A stretch of 39,446 bases of DNA from Aliihoeflea sp. 2WW (GCF_000497755.1 NZ_AYOD01000068.1:1-39446), one strand, 5' to 3'; positions 26,633 to 35,490 are shown, counted from the first letter of the stretch. Notes: generated by a model not told the origin, from the letters alone. A program made the numbers and translations.

Positions 26633-27230
26633 GCGCGGCGTTTGTTGATGATGGCACGGAAGACCAGATAGGCGGTCAGGAGCACGCCGGCGGCGATCGC
26701 GCCGGTGAGCAGCCACCCGGCCAGCGCATCGCCCGTGGCGGGGTAGAAAGTCGCCCCGGTGCCGCTTGCCGCGCCGGTGCCGCCGGCGCCTGTCGTCTGT
26801 TGCGTCTGCTTGTGCTTGGCGTCGGCCGCCTCGTCCTCGAGCTTGCCCTTGACCACCCAGGAATCGTTCTGCGCCTTCAGCGCCATGGCGACGAAGAAGG
26901 CCTCGGCCGCCGTGATCCGGTTCGTCCAGCCGCGGCCGAACGTCTTCCAGTGCTTGAACGTCTGGTAGATCGATAGGCGGCGCGCGCAAAGCCTCTTGAC
27001 CGTTTCGTGGTCCGGGCCGCCGATCACGGCCATGAGGCTCTGCCTGGCGGCTGCAGGGCCGGAATGGACGCCATAGTCGAAGGTCGCGCCGTCGACGCCG
27101 GCGGCAAGCGTATCGCCCTTGACGGCGTGATGCCCTTGTTCGTGTACCCGCCCGGATCGTCCGGATGGTTGACATAGCCGCCCTCGAAACCGAGCGTGAA
27201 GCCAAGGGACAGAACGAAATTCTCACGCAT
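26633..27230 (-). pseudogene. Prophage GH108-type endolysin with C-terminal membrane helix, broken
   Basis: The N-terminal frame starts at the ATG at 27230 with CGGAGG 9 bases upstream and reads MRENFVLSLG, then the GH108 catalytic Glu region FEGGYVNHPDDPGGYTNKGIT. Near 27127 it leaves this frame. The family continues in another frame with AVKGDTLAAGVDGATFDYGVHSGP and a helical C-terminal domain, then a Gly/Thr-rich linker and a transmembrane helix (LAGWLLTGAIAAGVLLTAYLVF). The bases between TNKGIT and the second part are missing, so there is an internal deletion plus frameshift. The 3' end is cut at the dctP junction. It would have degraded peptidoglycan at lysis; it is inactive now. Confidence 0.75.
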
Positions 27231-27335
27231 GGGTGCCAACCTCCGGTTGTGAAGCCGAAGACTAAGCGCGCGCGGCGGGCGTCAATTGCGCCCGCATACC
27301 AGTTCCGGGACCGGCCCGAGGTGGAGCAGGACGGT

Positions 27336-29030
27336 TCAAGCTAGATGGAGGAAAGATAAAAGCTTGCCGGTCGCAGTCCGGGATCGATCGTTCGATGGCA
27401 GCTCTCTCAGTTTCTTTGCTTCCATCACCATGGGCGCCATTGCGGACGAGATACTGCCGGGTGCGGTCTCGAGCGCGCGATCAAGCAGGCCGAGCAGGCG
27501 CTCGTCAGTGAATGAGCCTGTCAGCCCTTCGCTTTCGGCCATCTGGAAGAATTGGTTAGGCGGGCCGGCATGTACGTCGGCTGGGCTGCCAACGATTTCG
27601 TATGCCTCAGAGGTTTCTACGCGCCCGAGATATCGCGACCGCTCGTCCACGTAGGATGCTTCAAGGTTCTTGAAGTCCTCATCGAACGGGTGCTTTGCCA
27701 GTTCCGGGTTCATCGCTATCAGCAGATCGGTTGCCATCGACGGCTGCGACTTGCGCGGTGCCGGGTATTCATTTGCCGGCGAGTGGCACACGCCGACAAG
27801 GCTGCGGTGAAACAGCGGCTTCACCGAGACCAGCGATGTCATCGTCGAGCGCCCGCCGTGCAGGCCGTTGCGATACCCGATGTAATGCCATTCCGAGCCC
27901 CAGGGGTCGGCTGGGTCGACATCCATGGCAGCCAGGCCATCCGCCACCTCGGCCTTGAACGCCCCTTCCGCTTCGGGGATTGTGGCGTTCACGGCCTCCA
28001 CAGACCGCCAACCATAGTTCCCTTTATAGAGTTCTGCACCGTGTCCCGCGACGCTGAAGAACGTTAGGTTCTTCGTCTTCATGCTGAGCGAATACATCGG
28101 ATCGTAAATGCCGGCGCAAGACAACATCCATTGGGATATCTGGTCGAGGCGCTGGAAGGACAAGGGCACTCGCGAAGGACCATTGAGATCGAAGTGAAAG
28201 GCTTTCGATAAGTCGGTCGCCACCGAAAAATCACGCTTCGCTTTGACGTTGGAGTTTATGCGGGTACGACGCTCGGGGTCTACAGCGAGCGCTGCGGCCA
28301 GAAGCATCCGCGAGTCCGCACCGCCAGAAAGACTGATGCCGGTCATGGAGTTTGGCACCTGAAGCATCGTCGCCATCAAAGCTATGACGCGTTGTGCGCC
28401 ATCGCGTATCGTCTCGGCGTAATCGCCCGTTTCTTCCTTGAAAAATTCGCGTGCTGGCGTTCGATCAACCGTCAGTTTTGCGCTGGCTTTGTCAATTTTC
28501 AGTTTGGTGCCAGGTAGCGCGTAGCGCACTCCGTCGACAGAGGTCCGCTCAGAAAGAACTTGACCAGATATGCTGTTGATCCACGCCCTTCCAATTACGG
28601 CCCGCTCGTCGATTTGGACAGGTAGACCGAGCACGCGACGCAATCGCGTGAGCGCAAAGAGCGAGTCCGAGATTGCCGACACGCCATCATCCGAGAAATG
28701 CAGAAGCGGCAACTGCGAAAACACGTCATTGCCGACGACGACCGCGTCGCCAATCTGTTGGGCGCGCAGATAAGCGCCTTCAACCGGCGAAGTAACTTCT
28801 GGAGCTTCGCCGGCACCGCTGAATATCAGCTTCCGCTGAGCGTGATCTATCGCATGTCCCTTGAAGAAATCAGCTCCGCCGCCACGATGATCGTTGTGGG
28901 CATCGCGGGATAGGTAGAAGAACCTGTTTCCGGCCCCGAGTTCAGATGTAACGAGATCGGGACCGGCGAAAAATCGCGCAATCTCTTCTGAATGCTGCGC
29001 GCAAGCGACAACGAATATGAAGTTTGCCAT
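27336..29030 (-). CDS. Phage-borne asparagine-synthetase-like (lasso-cyclase-like) enzyme
   Basis: Intact protein of 564 residues between tailspike and endolysin. An N-terminal GATase-II-like domain (1-200: FFKGHAIDHAQRKLIF, GDAVVVGNDVFSQLPLL, YALPGTKLKID) precedes an ATP-pyrophosphatase domain with the PP-loop SGGADS near 236 and the later VAGHGAELYKGNYG near 330, equivalent to the SGxGADE/GGY region of AsnB. Residue 2 is Ala, not the Cys nucleophile needed to use glutamine, so it would use another amine, as lasso peptide cyclases and beta-lactam synthetases do. The ATG at 29030 is used (a TTG precedes it). GC is visibly lower than in the flanking host DNA. The substrate is unknown; it could modify a surface sugar, a peptide or a virion protein. 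No small precursor gene was recognised beside it. Confidence 0.8.
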   Translation of the reverse strand: MANFIFVVACAQHSEEIARFFAGPDLVTSELGAGNRFFYLSRDAHNDHRGGGADFFKGHAIDHAQRKLIFSGAGEAPEVTSPVEGAYLRAQQIGDAVVVGNDVFSQLPLLHFSDDGVSAISDSLFALTRLRRVLGLPVQIDERAVIGRAWINSISGQVLSERTSVDGVRYALPGTKLKIDKASAKLTVDRTPAREFFKEETGDYAETIRDGAQRVIALMATMLQVPNSMTGISLSGGADSRMLLAAALAVDPERRTRINSNVKAKRDFSVATDLSKAFHFDLNGPSRVPLSFQRLDQISQWMLSCAGIYDPMYSLSMKTKNLTFFSVAGHGAELYKGNYGWRSVEAVNATIPEAEGAFKAEVADGLAAMDVDPADPWGSEWHYIGYRNGLHGGRSTMTSLVSVKPLFHRSLVGVCHSPANEYPAPRKSQPSMATDLLIAMNPELAKHPFDEDFKNLEASYVDERSRYLGRVETSEAYEIVGSPADVHAGPPNQFFQMAESEGLTGSFTDERLLGLLDRALETAPGSISSAMAPMVMEAKKLRELPSNDRSRTATGKLLSFLHLA

Positions 29031-29063
29031 CAACGGCTCATGCCACAGACGGCAGACCCATTT

Positions 29064-30821
29064 CTAGCCCATCGAGAATATTTCAACATTCACAGATCGC
29101 GTGCCAGCCATGCGATTGCCGATAGTCAGCTTCCCATCGCCGTAATGCAGTTGGAGTCGGCTGTCGGTGCCGTTTGTGCCCGTAGTTGCGGCAGCGAAGA
29201 CCTCTGTGAGCGCTCCGTTAATTTGGATGGCTTCTGTGTTCTCCCGCCGCACCCAGCCCATAAAATAGTAGCCGGCGCTTTCTTCAACTGAAACGGCCAC
29301 CAAAAGCCTGTCGCGGCCAAGTTGCTGCACGGGAATAGAGGTGACCGTATCGTCAGCAAGCCGCACTGACCACCTGCCTGGCCCAAATTGGATCGGGATG
29401 CCTGCGCTCGATGAGATCGTGAAGCCTGCGCCGTAGAGGACGGGCTGTGTATTTGTGGCAGCGGTGCGCAGTCGGTTTGGACCGTGCCGCCCACCGCGCA
29501 AGCTGACCTTGGACCCTGACGACCCCACAAACTTACCGTAAACAGCGGTCACATCCGATGGCGAAGAAGGGTAAAACTCGACGTCATTGTCATAGACACT
29601 GAGGTTGTCGAGCGCGACCGCCACTCCAGAAGTGGTCTGCGCCTGAACTAGATTTGTGCGCACATGGCCGATGTTATCGCGAACCATGATCGCGGTATCT
29701 GATTGAGACTGAACAAGATTGCCTCCCAAGACAACCAAGCATTCTGCATAAGCATCCTGCAGGGCTCCGCCAAATCCTGAAGTTTCCTCGGGGCCGGTAG
29801 CCGCAAGCGTTAAGAAGATCAGATGGTCAACGACATTGTCGTAAAACTCAATCCCCCCACCATGGCAGTGGTAAACCGGATATTTGACGCCGGGGCCGAA
29901 TGTATTGTCGCGGATGATCGCACCACGGCCTCGCTCGAAGATGCCATACGTCACATTTACAAATAGATTTTCCTCGTAAATTGTATTGCGAGCAGGTCCG
30001 TGCAGATTGGTCAGAGCCGTGAGATTGTTCGTGCCGGCAGAACCGTTCCAGTCGCCGACGGCTCCCAGCATTTCCGGTGCAAGAACATCTTCGGAAATCT
30101 CCCACCAGCTACCGTCCGAGGTCTGCAGCTTTCCAGCATGGGATGGCTCGGCGCCGACTTTTCGATATTGCGCTCCGCCTCCATCACCGGACGCGGCATA
30201 GCCCGCGGTCACGATGAAGTCGGGCGCGACAGCGGGATTGTAGGCGGCTGCGACGGCCCGGTTTGAAAACACGGGAGCGCCGGCGCCGGCTTGGGCAAGG
30301 GCAGCGGCCGCCTCGGCACGTTCAGCGAAGGATTTGGCATCAGCGATCTGGCCCTCATAGATGCCAGGAATAGGCCGGCCTTCAGCATCGAACACGATCA
30401 TTTGGCCCGGCTTCGCAGGCACGGCGCTACCACCGCGATCGACGTCGCGACGCAGCTCCGAAAGCACGCTGGCCTGCTTCGACATTTCCTTTTCGAGTTC
30501 CGCAACATTGAGCGTGCCGCCCTTGAAGACAGCCGTCTGGCGTTCGTGGGTACGTCGCGCCATGACGAGAAACTCGGTCGTGGCGGCGATCGGCGCAGGA
30601 AAGGTGACGCTGACGGTGTCCAACTCAAAACCGGCCGTCTTCACGACAGTGGCGGTGATCTTGGTGAAGGCCTCTACCCCTTCCAGACGGCTCCACACTT
30701 CGACGTCTGCGACGTCAAATACCTTGAAGGCGGTGGGGCCGTAGGGTCCGGCGGTGCCATTCCCCACGAGAATCTGGGTTTCGCGGGTCTCGCGCGGCAG
30801 CGGGTAGGGGGTCGCGGTCAT
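29064..30821 (-). CDS. Phage tail fibre/tailspike with T7-like N-terminus and beta-helix
   Basis: Virion adhesin of 585 residues. The N-terminal 150 residues resemble the T7 gp17 virion-attachment domain (QILVGNGTAGPYGPTAFKVFDVADVEVW...). A helical stretch follows (about 155-200). A linker reaching VLAPEMLGAVGDWNGSAGTNN is where a beta-helix depolymerase domain usually begins. After TALTNL the sequence goes straight to HGPARNTIYEENLF and right-handed beta-helix-like repeats (IRDNTFGPGVKY, FYDNVVDHLIF, VRDNIGHVRTNLVQAQ), ending in a small beta domain. The first rungs seem to be missing, so it may be an internally deleted but in-frame version. The ATG at 30821 has GAGG upstream. Confidence 0.72.
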   Translation of the reverse strand: MTATPYPLPRETRETQILVGNGTAGPYGPTAFKVFDVADVEVWSRLEGVEAFTKITATVVKTAGFELDTVSVTFPAPIAATTEFLVMARRTHERQTAVFKGGTLNVAELEKEMSKQASVLSELRRDVDRGGSAVPAKPGQMIVFDAEGRPIPGIYEGQIADAKSFAERAEAAAALAQAGAGAPVFSNRAVAAAYNPAVAPDFIVTAGYAASGDGGGAQYRKVGAEPSHAGKLQTSDGSWWEISEDVLAPEMLGAVGDWNGSAGTNNLTALTNLHGPARNTIYEENLFVNVTYGIFERGRGAIIRDNTFGPGVKYPVYHCHGGGIEFYDNVVDHLIFLTLAATGPEETSGFGGALQDAYAECLVVLGGNLVQSQSDTAIMVRDNIGHVRTNLVQAQTTSGVAVALDNLSVYDNDVEFYPSSPSDVTAVYGKFVGSSGSKVSLRGGRHGPNRLRTAATNTQPVLYGAGFTISSSAGIPIQFGPGRWSVRLADDTVTSIPVQQLGRDRLLVAVSVEESAGYYFMGWVRRENTEAIQINGALTEVFAAATTGTNGTDSRLQLHYGDGKLTIGNRMAGTRSVNVEIFSMG

Positions 30822-30872
30822 GGGCAAGCCTCGGATCAATGAGGCCTGCAGCGTGACTCACGCGGGCGCGGG

Positions 30873-33383
30873 TCAATTGCCGAGCGCGCGATCCAGTGCC
30901 GGGCCGCGATCGGGTGTCAGCTCGCCGGGCCGCCAGAAATATTCCTGGTCTGTCGATCGCCGCCAGTACTGCTGGCGATTCTTGAACGCCTTGTCGGCCT
31001 CCGGATCGGCGACGCGCGCGAGCTGGTCCATGACGACGCGTTCGAAGGCGAGCTTCAGATACCAGATGTTCGAACCGGGAATGTTGCCCTTGGCGAAGCG
31101 CACCAGCTCGCGGCCAAAATGCGTCGTCTCGCCCGATGCGAGCTGAATGGCGTTGCCGGCGGTCAGGTTCCAGAAATCGTTCGCCCGCTGCACGACAGGG
31201 CCGGCGATCGTCGAGGCGAAGCCGCCGCCGAACCGATTGATGTCGGCGAAGAGAAAGTCGCCATAGATGCCGAGGCCACCGCCCTGCAGGAGGGCTGCGC
31301 CCCAGAAGCCGCCATCGGTCATGTCGCGCGGGTCGCGCCCGGCGGCGAGCTGCTTCGCCTGCATCGAGGCCGCGCCCAGGATCGCCGTCGAGAAGAGCAC
31401 GGCGGTGAGATACTTCCCGCCGCCGATTTTGTCGCCGGCGGCGAACATGTTGTAGTTGCGCGCGCCGTGCAGGAGCATGACGACGGCGCCGAAGCTCTTG
31501 AACTGCGAAGCCGAGCGTATGAATTCGCCATGGATCGTGCCGGGCTGGTTCTGGTCGAGCAGCGCCGTGCGGGCCGGGTGCGACGAGTTCGGCACCGCAT
31601 ATTCGGTTTCGGTCTGGATCATCTCCAGCCAGCGTTCGGCAAGCCGCTGGTCGACGGCGTCGATCTCGGCCGGGCGCAACAGCCCGCCGCTTTCCCGTTG
31701 GTGGATCTGCGCGCGGCGGATCGTGTCCCATTCCTTCTGGCGGATGCCATAGCGCTCGAAGGTGCGGCGGAAGGCATCCGGCAGCTCGGAAAATCCAAGA
31801 TTGACGCGGTTGGCCGCTTCCGCCTGGAAGGCAAGGCCGAAGGCGTGCCGCGAGGCTTGCGTCCAGGGCGTCAGGCCCGACCAGGTGAGCACGCGATCGG
31901 CGATGTAGTTCGCCCATTCCGGGCCACCCAGCGTGCCGACATAGCGCGCCTGGGTGTTGAAGACGTTCATGGCCGAATCGAGGATCAGGCCCGCCTGCAC
32001 GGCCTCGCGCCGGGTCATCTTGCCCCAGGCCTTGACCAGGTCCGGCACGGCTGTCTTTTCGTTGAGGCCGGCAAACCGGCGCGTGACCGTGGCAAAGCCG
32101 ATGTCGGAGAAGGCCGAAAGCGCGGCCTGGCCGAGCACGGAAGCGGTGATGATCGAGCCGCACCGCGCCCATCGTGTTGGCCACCTTGGCATTGACCGGC
32201 GTCGACAGGTCGCCCCGCAGCGATCGCCAGACGGCATCGATGCGGGCGATGCGGCCGCGCGCATAATCCTGCGCCGCGTCCGGAGCAACGCCGCCGAGCC
32301 GGATCGCCTGCAGCCGCCCTTCGGGCAGCGCGCCCGACTGCGCCAGCTCGGCCTCGCGCGTGATCGCCTGTTTCATCCATTCGACGGTGCCCGATGGATT
32401 TGGGCCAAGGATTTCCATCGCCGCGATGTCGCGGGCCATCTTGTTGACGTGGCCCATCATCGAGGCGAACGGATCGCCGCCGCCGAAGTCGCGCTGATAT
32501 TCCATCCAGGTCGTGGCATCGCGGAAGATCAGGAAGCGGTGCTCGGCGTTCTGGTTGGCAAGCGCCCCCCGGCCGAAGGGCGATCGCGAGGGCTGGCGGT
32601 CGATCCACCCATCGGTCGTGACGGACAGCCAGATCTCGTCGAGAATGCCGTCGAGCTCGCGCGCCTCGATCGTCTTGCCGGTCAGCGGATGGCGCATGCG
32701 GGCAAGGTCGAGCTTGGGCCGGATCGCTTCCTTCCAGCCGTCCTTCGTCGCCTTGCGCAGGGCGCGCGGGTCGTGGTGCTGCGGCAGGCCCCAGCTTTCC
32801 AGCTTGCCGATCGCGCCGCCGGCGGCGTTGAAGCGCTGGCGCAGCCATTCATGCGTGTCGTACCAGGCGCGCGCGAAACCCTTGGCGGCCAGATCGCCGG
32901 AATCCTCGCCGAAGGCCTCCTTCACGATATTGTCGAGCTGGGCCTTGTTCCAGCGCGTCTTGTCGCCGCCGAACGCGGCGCGCCGGAAATGGTGCAGCGC
33001 CTCTTCCATCTTCGCATGCGCCATGCCGGTGATGGCCTTTTGCCGGCCGGCGACGGAGGAGAATTTCGTGTGCCGAAATGCTCGAGCTTGTCCAGCGCAG
33101 CCGCCGCGATGTCGTATTCGCCCTTGGCGTTCTTCCAGTTGCGCAGGTCGTTGTCGATCTCCTGGATGTTCTTCAGCGCCAGCTTGGCCTTGCGGCGCTT
33201 GTGCGCGGCCTCGGCCGTCAGCGCCTCGATGAGGTCGGCCTTGGCCTGCTCGTCGGCCATCGAGGAGCCGCCATTTTCGCGGTTTGCGCGAAACCGCTCG
33301 AAGTCGCGGCGCAGGGCGGCCGCTTCGTCCGGTGCGAGTTCGCCGCCGGCGACGGCGGCGTCGAGGCATTGGGAAATCGTCAT
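30873..33383 (-). pseudogene. Large phage virion-associated protein, frameshifted twice
   Basis: A gene for about 830 residues. It starts at the ATG at 33383 (MTISQCLDAAVAGGEL...) and reads to HFG; near 33070 it changes frame (continuing HTKFSSVAGRQKAI...). Near 32160 it changes again (from VANTMGAVR to GSIITASVLGQAALSAF) and then continues to the stop at 30873. Each break fits loss of about one base. The position before the tail fibre, and the long helical sequence with hydrophobic segments, resemble the large internal/ejected virion proteins of podoviruses, which is an inference. No enzymatic motif is recognised. The two breaks make it a pseudogene unless they are sequencing errors. Confidence 0.75.
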
Positions 33384-33466
33384 GCGCGGCAGGCCTTCAC
33401 GATGGCGGCGAGATCGTCGTCGCGATTGATGGTTTCTATGTAGCGGGCAAAGGCGCGCGGCATCAT
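33380..33466 (-). pseudogene. 3' remnant of an upstream phage gene
   Basis: A 28-codon stretch (MMPRAFARYIETI...IVKACRA) on the minus strand ends in TGA overlapping the ATG of the large virion gene (ATGA). Such coupling is typical within a phage operon. Its natural start is probably lost, because the DNA directly beyond 33466 is the integrase gene on the other strand. Confidence 0.45.
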
Positions 33467-33467
33467 C

Positions 33468-34517
33468 GTGCCCGCCGCCGGCAAGCGGCGCGCTCCCACC
33501 GCCGGCATTGCGGTCGCGCAGCTCTATGAGGACTGGTCGAGCCCGGTGCGCGGCTCCCTGAAATTTCGCGACGCGGCCGAGGCCGGCATGCGCGGTTCGG
33601 TCTATGCCGCCGGCTCGCGCCGCGACATCAAGCAGAAGCTCGGCCTGGTCGAGCTGGACCATCCGGACGTGTGGGCCTCGCCCGTCGACGCGCTGACGCA
33701 GCCGGTCATCTTCGGCGTCTACGAGGAGCTGGTTGCCAGGCGCGGGCTGTCGCAGGCGCGCAGCGCCATCGCCTGGCTGTCGGTCATGTTCTCCTGGGGC
33801 CGCAAGCGCGGCAAATTCACCTTCCTGCTCAACCAGGGACAGAACCCCTGCAAGGAGCTGGGCATGTCGCCGCCGCCGCCGCGCATCCGCTTCGGCACGC
33901 GCGCGGAAATCAACGCGCTGATCGCAGCGGCCGACAAGCTCGGCTGGCCGGAGATCGGCGACATGATCGTGCTGGGCGTGTGGACCGGCCAGCGCCAGGC
34001 CGATCGGCTGCAGATGGTCGACAAGGGCACGCTCGCCGGCCGGCGCGTCTTTCGCCAGGCAAAGACCGGCGCCATCGTCGCCGTCATGGAAAGCCCGGAG
34101 CTGACCAACCGGCTCAAGGCCTCGGCCGAGCGCCGCCGCGCTGCCGAGATCGTCAATCCGCGCGTCATCCTCGACGAGACGAGCTGGCAACCCTATCCGG
34201 ACGATGGCGACCGCTACCGCAAGCGCTTCGCCCAGGTGCGCACCGAGGCCGGCAAATCGACGCCCTCGCTGATCGGCAAGGGCAAGCAGGACGTCCAGCC
34301 CTTCTTCGAGGCGGATCTGCGCGACACGTCGGTGACCTGGCAGGCGCTCGCCGGCGCCACGGTGCCCGAGATCGTTGCCATCACCGGCCACACGCTGGAA
34401 AGCGCCACGCGCATCCTCAAGCACTACCTGGCAAAGCATCCGGAAATGGCCGACGCCGCGATCGCCAAGATGATCGAATGGTACGACGGCGATGGAGAGA
34501 CGGAGATCGGGCTGTGA
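33468..34517 (+). CDS. Tyrosine recombinase (phage integrase), probably 5'-truncated
   Basis: Catalytic domain of a phage-type integrase with 349 readable residues from a GTG. A core-binding region lies at about 15-120. The catalytic domain has Arg in VWTGQRQADRLQM, Lys in RQAKTGAIV, the box II motif DLRDTSVTWQALAG with an Asp where His is usual, and ITGH followed by the Tyr in RILKHYLAKHP. To my knowledge the DLRDT form is normal in this alphaproteobacterial subfamily. The N-terminal arm-binding domain of about 50 residues seems absent, and a stop in the same frame lies at 33441-33443. It points toward tRNA-Lys, whose 3' end faces it. Confidence 0.75.
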   Translation: MPAAGKRRAPTAGIAVAQLYEDWSSPVRGSLKFRDAAEAGMRGSVYAAGSRRDIKQKLGLVELDHPDVWASPVDALTQPVIFGVYEELVARRGLSQARSAIAWLSVMFSWGRKRGKFTFLLNQGQNPCKELGMSPPPPRIRFGTRAEINALIAAADKLGWPEIGDMIVLGVWTGQRQADRLQMVDKGTLAGRRVFRQAKTGAIVAVMESPELTNRLKASAERRRAAEIVNPRVILDETSWQPYPDDGDRYRKRFAQVRTEAGKSTPSLIGKGKQDVQPFFEADLRDTSVTWQALAGATVPEIVAITGHTLESATRILKHYLAKHPEMADAAIAKMIEWYDGDGETEIGL

Positions 34518-34880
34518 TCATCTTTGGCGAAGCCGACGCGCGACGGCCACTATGGCAAAAGCTGCCATAAGAGTGGCCGTCGTCGCGACAGCAAGGTGCC
34601 CCGGATAGGGAAACTCGGCCAAACCGAGTTCGGCGCGTTTTGCGTCAATCGAGGCGATGCGGAGCGCCGCAAAGACAATCGAGATGAGCATGGCGGCCGC
34701 CAACCCGTACCAGAACCGGATCAAGCCGACGGCGGCAGCTACAGCCAGCATTGCCAGGAAAATCGGATCGTAGAGCGAACCAGCAATCAGTCCGCCGATC
34801 ATTGCTAAATCCGTCACGCGCGCTCCCCTGCACATCCATCCGAAGATCACGCAAAGCGACAGGGTGAACGGGCTGACCAT
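34518..34880 (-). CDS. Small hydrophobic membrane protein, unknown
   Basis: Protein of 120 residues with three or four predicted helices (LAMIGGLIAGSL, IFLAMLAVAAAVGLI, LAAAMLISIVFAALRI, LAVATTATLMAAFAIVAV). Its stop codon is directly beside the integrase stop. No clear ribosome-binding site precedes the ATG at 34880; internal Met codons could be used. No family recognised. It lies inside the prophage edge and may be a superinfection or lysogenic-conversion gene, which is speculation. Confidence 0.5.
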   Translation of the reverse strand: MVSPFTLSLCVIFGWMCRGARVTDLAMIGGLIAGSLYDPIFLAMLAVAAAVGLIRFWYGLAAAMLISIVFAALRIASIDAKRAELGLAEFPYPGHLAVATTATLMAAFAIVAVARRLRQR

Positions 34881-34990
34881 GCCCGCTATCCACGCGGCAG
34901 GGTTAGCCCTTGCCGAATCGCCTCACGAAAGTTTGACGGACGACATTATCCGCTACAGCCTGACATTGAGGCAATAGCAGGGGTGGAACG

Positions 34991-35200
34991 ATGCAGATTG
35001 TGGAATGCAGCGGGTGCAGGGTGGAAGAAAAGCTGGCCGATCTCGATGGCTTGGTGACGGCTTTGCGATTCATCGGCGAGACCGCCGAGGATGGCGAGCT
35101 GCCCCAGCTGCGACCCTGCGCTGTGGCGCTTCTCTACCTCATGGGCGACGCCATCCGCAGCGGCCAGAAGATCGCCGGCGCCTGCCCCCGGAACGTGTGA
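34991..35200 (+). CDS. Small protein at the prophage edge, unknown
   Basis: Protein of 69 residues with three cysteines, one in CSGC near the N-terminus and a late one in GACPRNV. GGTGGAACG stands before the ATG. Mildly acidic, helical. No domain recognised. Followed by a cluster of TTCTCGC motifs and then tRNA-Lys. Confidence 0.5.
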   Translation: MQIVECSGCRVEEKLADLDGLVTALRFIGETAEDGELPQLRPCAVALLYLMGDAIRSGQKIAGACPRNV

Positions 35201-35208
35201 GGAACGCC

Positions 35209-35250
35209 GTGCGAGAAGATTTTCTCGCATGTCGCATATTTTTCTCGCAC
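35209..35250. repeat. Cluster of TTCTCGC motifs in inverted and direct orientation
   Basis: GTGCGAGAA (35209-35217) faces TTCTCGC (35222-35228) in a tight hairpin, and TTCTCGCAC repeats at 35242-35250, forming a second, wider palindrome with the first arm. It lies between the last prophage-edge gene and tRNA-Lys and could be arm sites for a recombinase or a regulator operator. Confidence 0.5.
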
Positions 35251-35283
35251 GTTCTTGCTGTGTTCTTATGCCGGAATTCGCTG

Positions 35284-35306
35284 AAAGCCTTGCGCCGTAA
35301 GGCTTT
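35284..35306 (-). terminator. Hairpin after tRNA-Lys
   Basis: AAAGCCTT / AAGGCTTT stem of 8 bp with a 7-base loop just past the 3' end of tRNA-Lys. It ends in TTT on the tRNA strand. A plausible but weak intrinsic terminator. Confidence 0.45.
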
Positions 35307-35311
35307 GTCGA

Positions 35312-35387
<76 letters not shown>

Positions 35388-35458
35388 TCCACGGGCGGGT
35401 CGGCCCGAAAGTTTCCGGCCGCAGGGCCCGGAAATTGCGGCGGAACATAGGGAGCGGG

Positions 35459-35490
35459 GGCAGGGCGGTCAACTGCAAAAACGCCCTGCC
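35459..35490 (-). terminator. Possible terminator downstream of glmU
   Basis: GGCAGGGCG / CGCCCTGCC 9-bp stem with a 14-base loop, about 60 bases after the glmU stop on the glmU strand. No T-run after the stem, so weak. Confidence 0.35.

Noticed and set aside
26600-26660. Second attachment site copying the tRNA-Lys 3' end
   Set aside because: No matching segment such as GGATTCGAACCC seen near the left junction.
27231-27335. Precursor peptide gene next to the asparagine-synthetase-like gene
   Set aside because: The 105-base gap has no plausible start with ribosome-binding site and no lasso-like leader/core pattern.
34300-34420. His-to-Asp change in the integrase box II (DLRDT) as an inactivating mutation
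   Set aside because: From memory, this variant is common in the alphaproteobacterial integrase subfamily, so it is not taken as decay.
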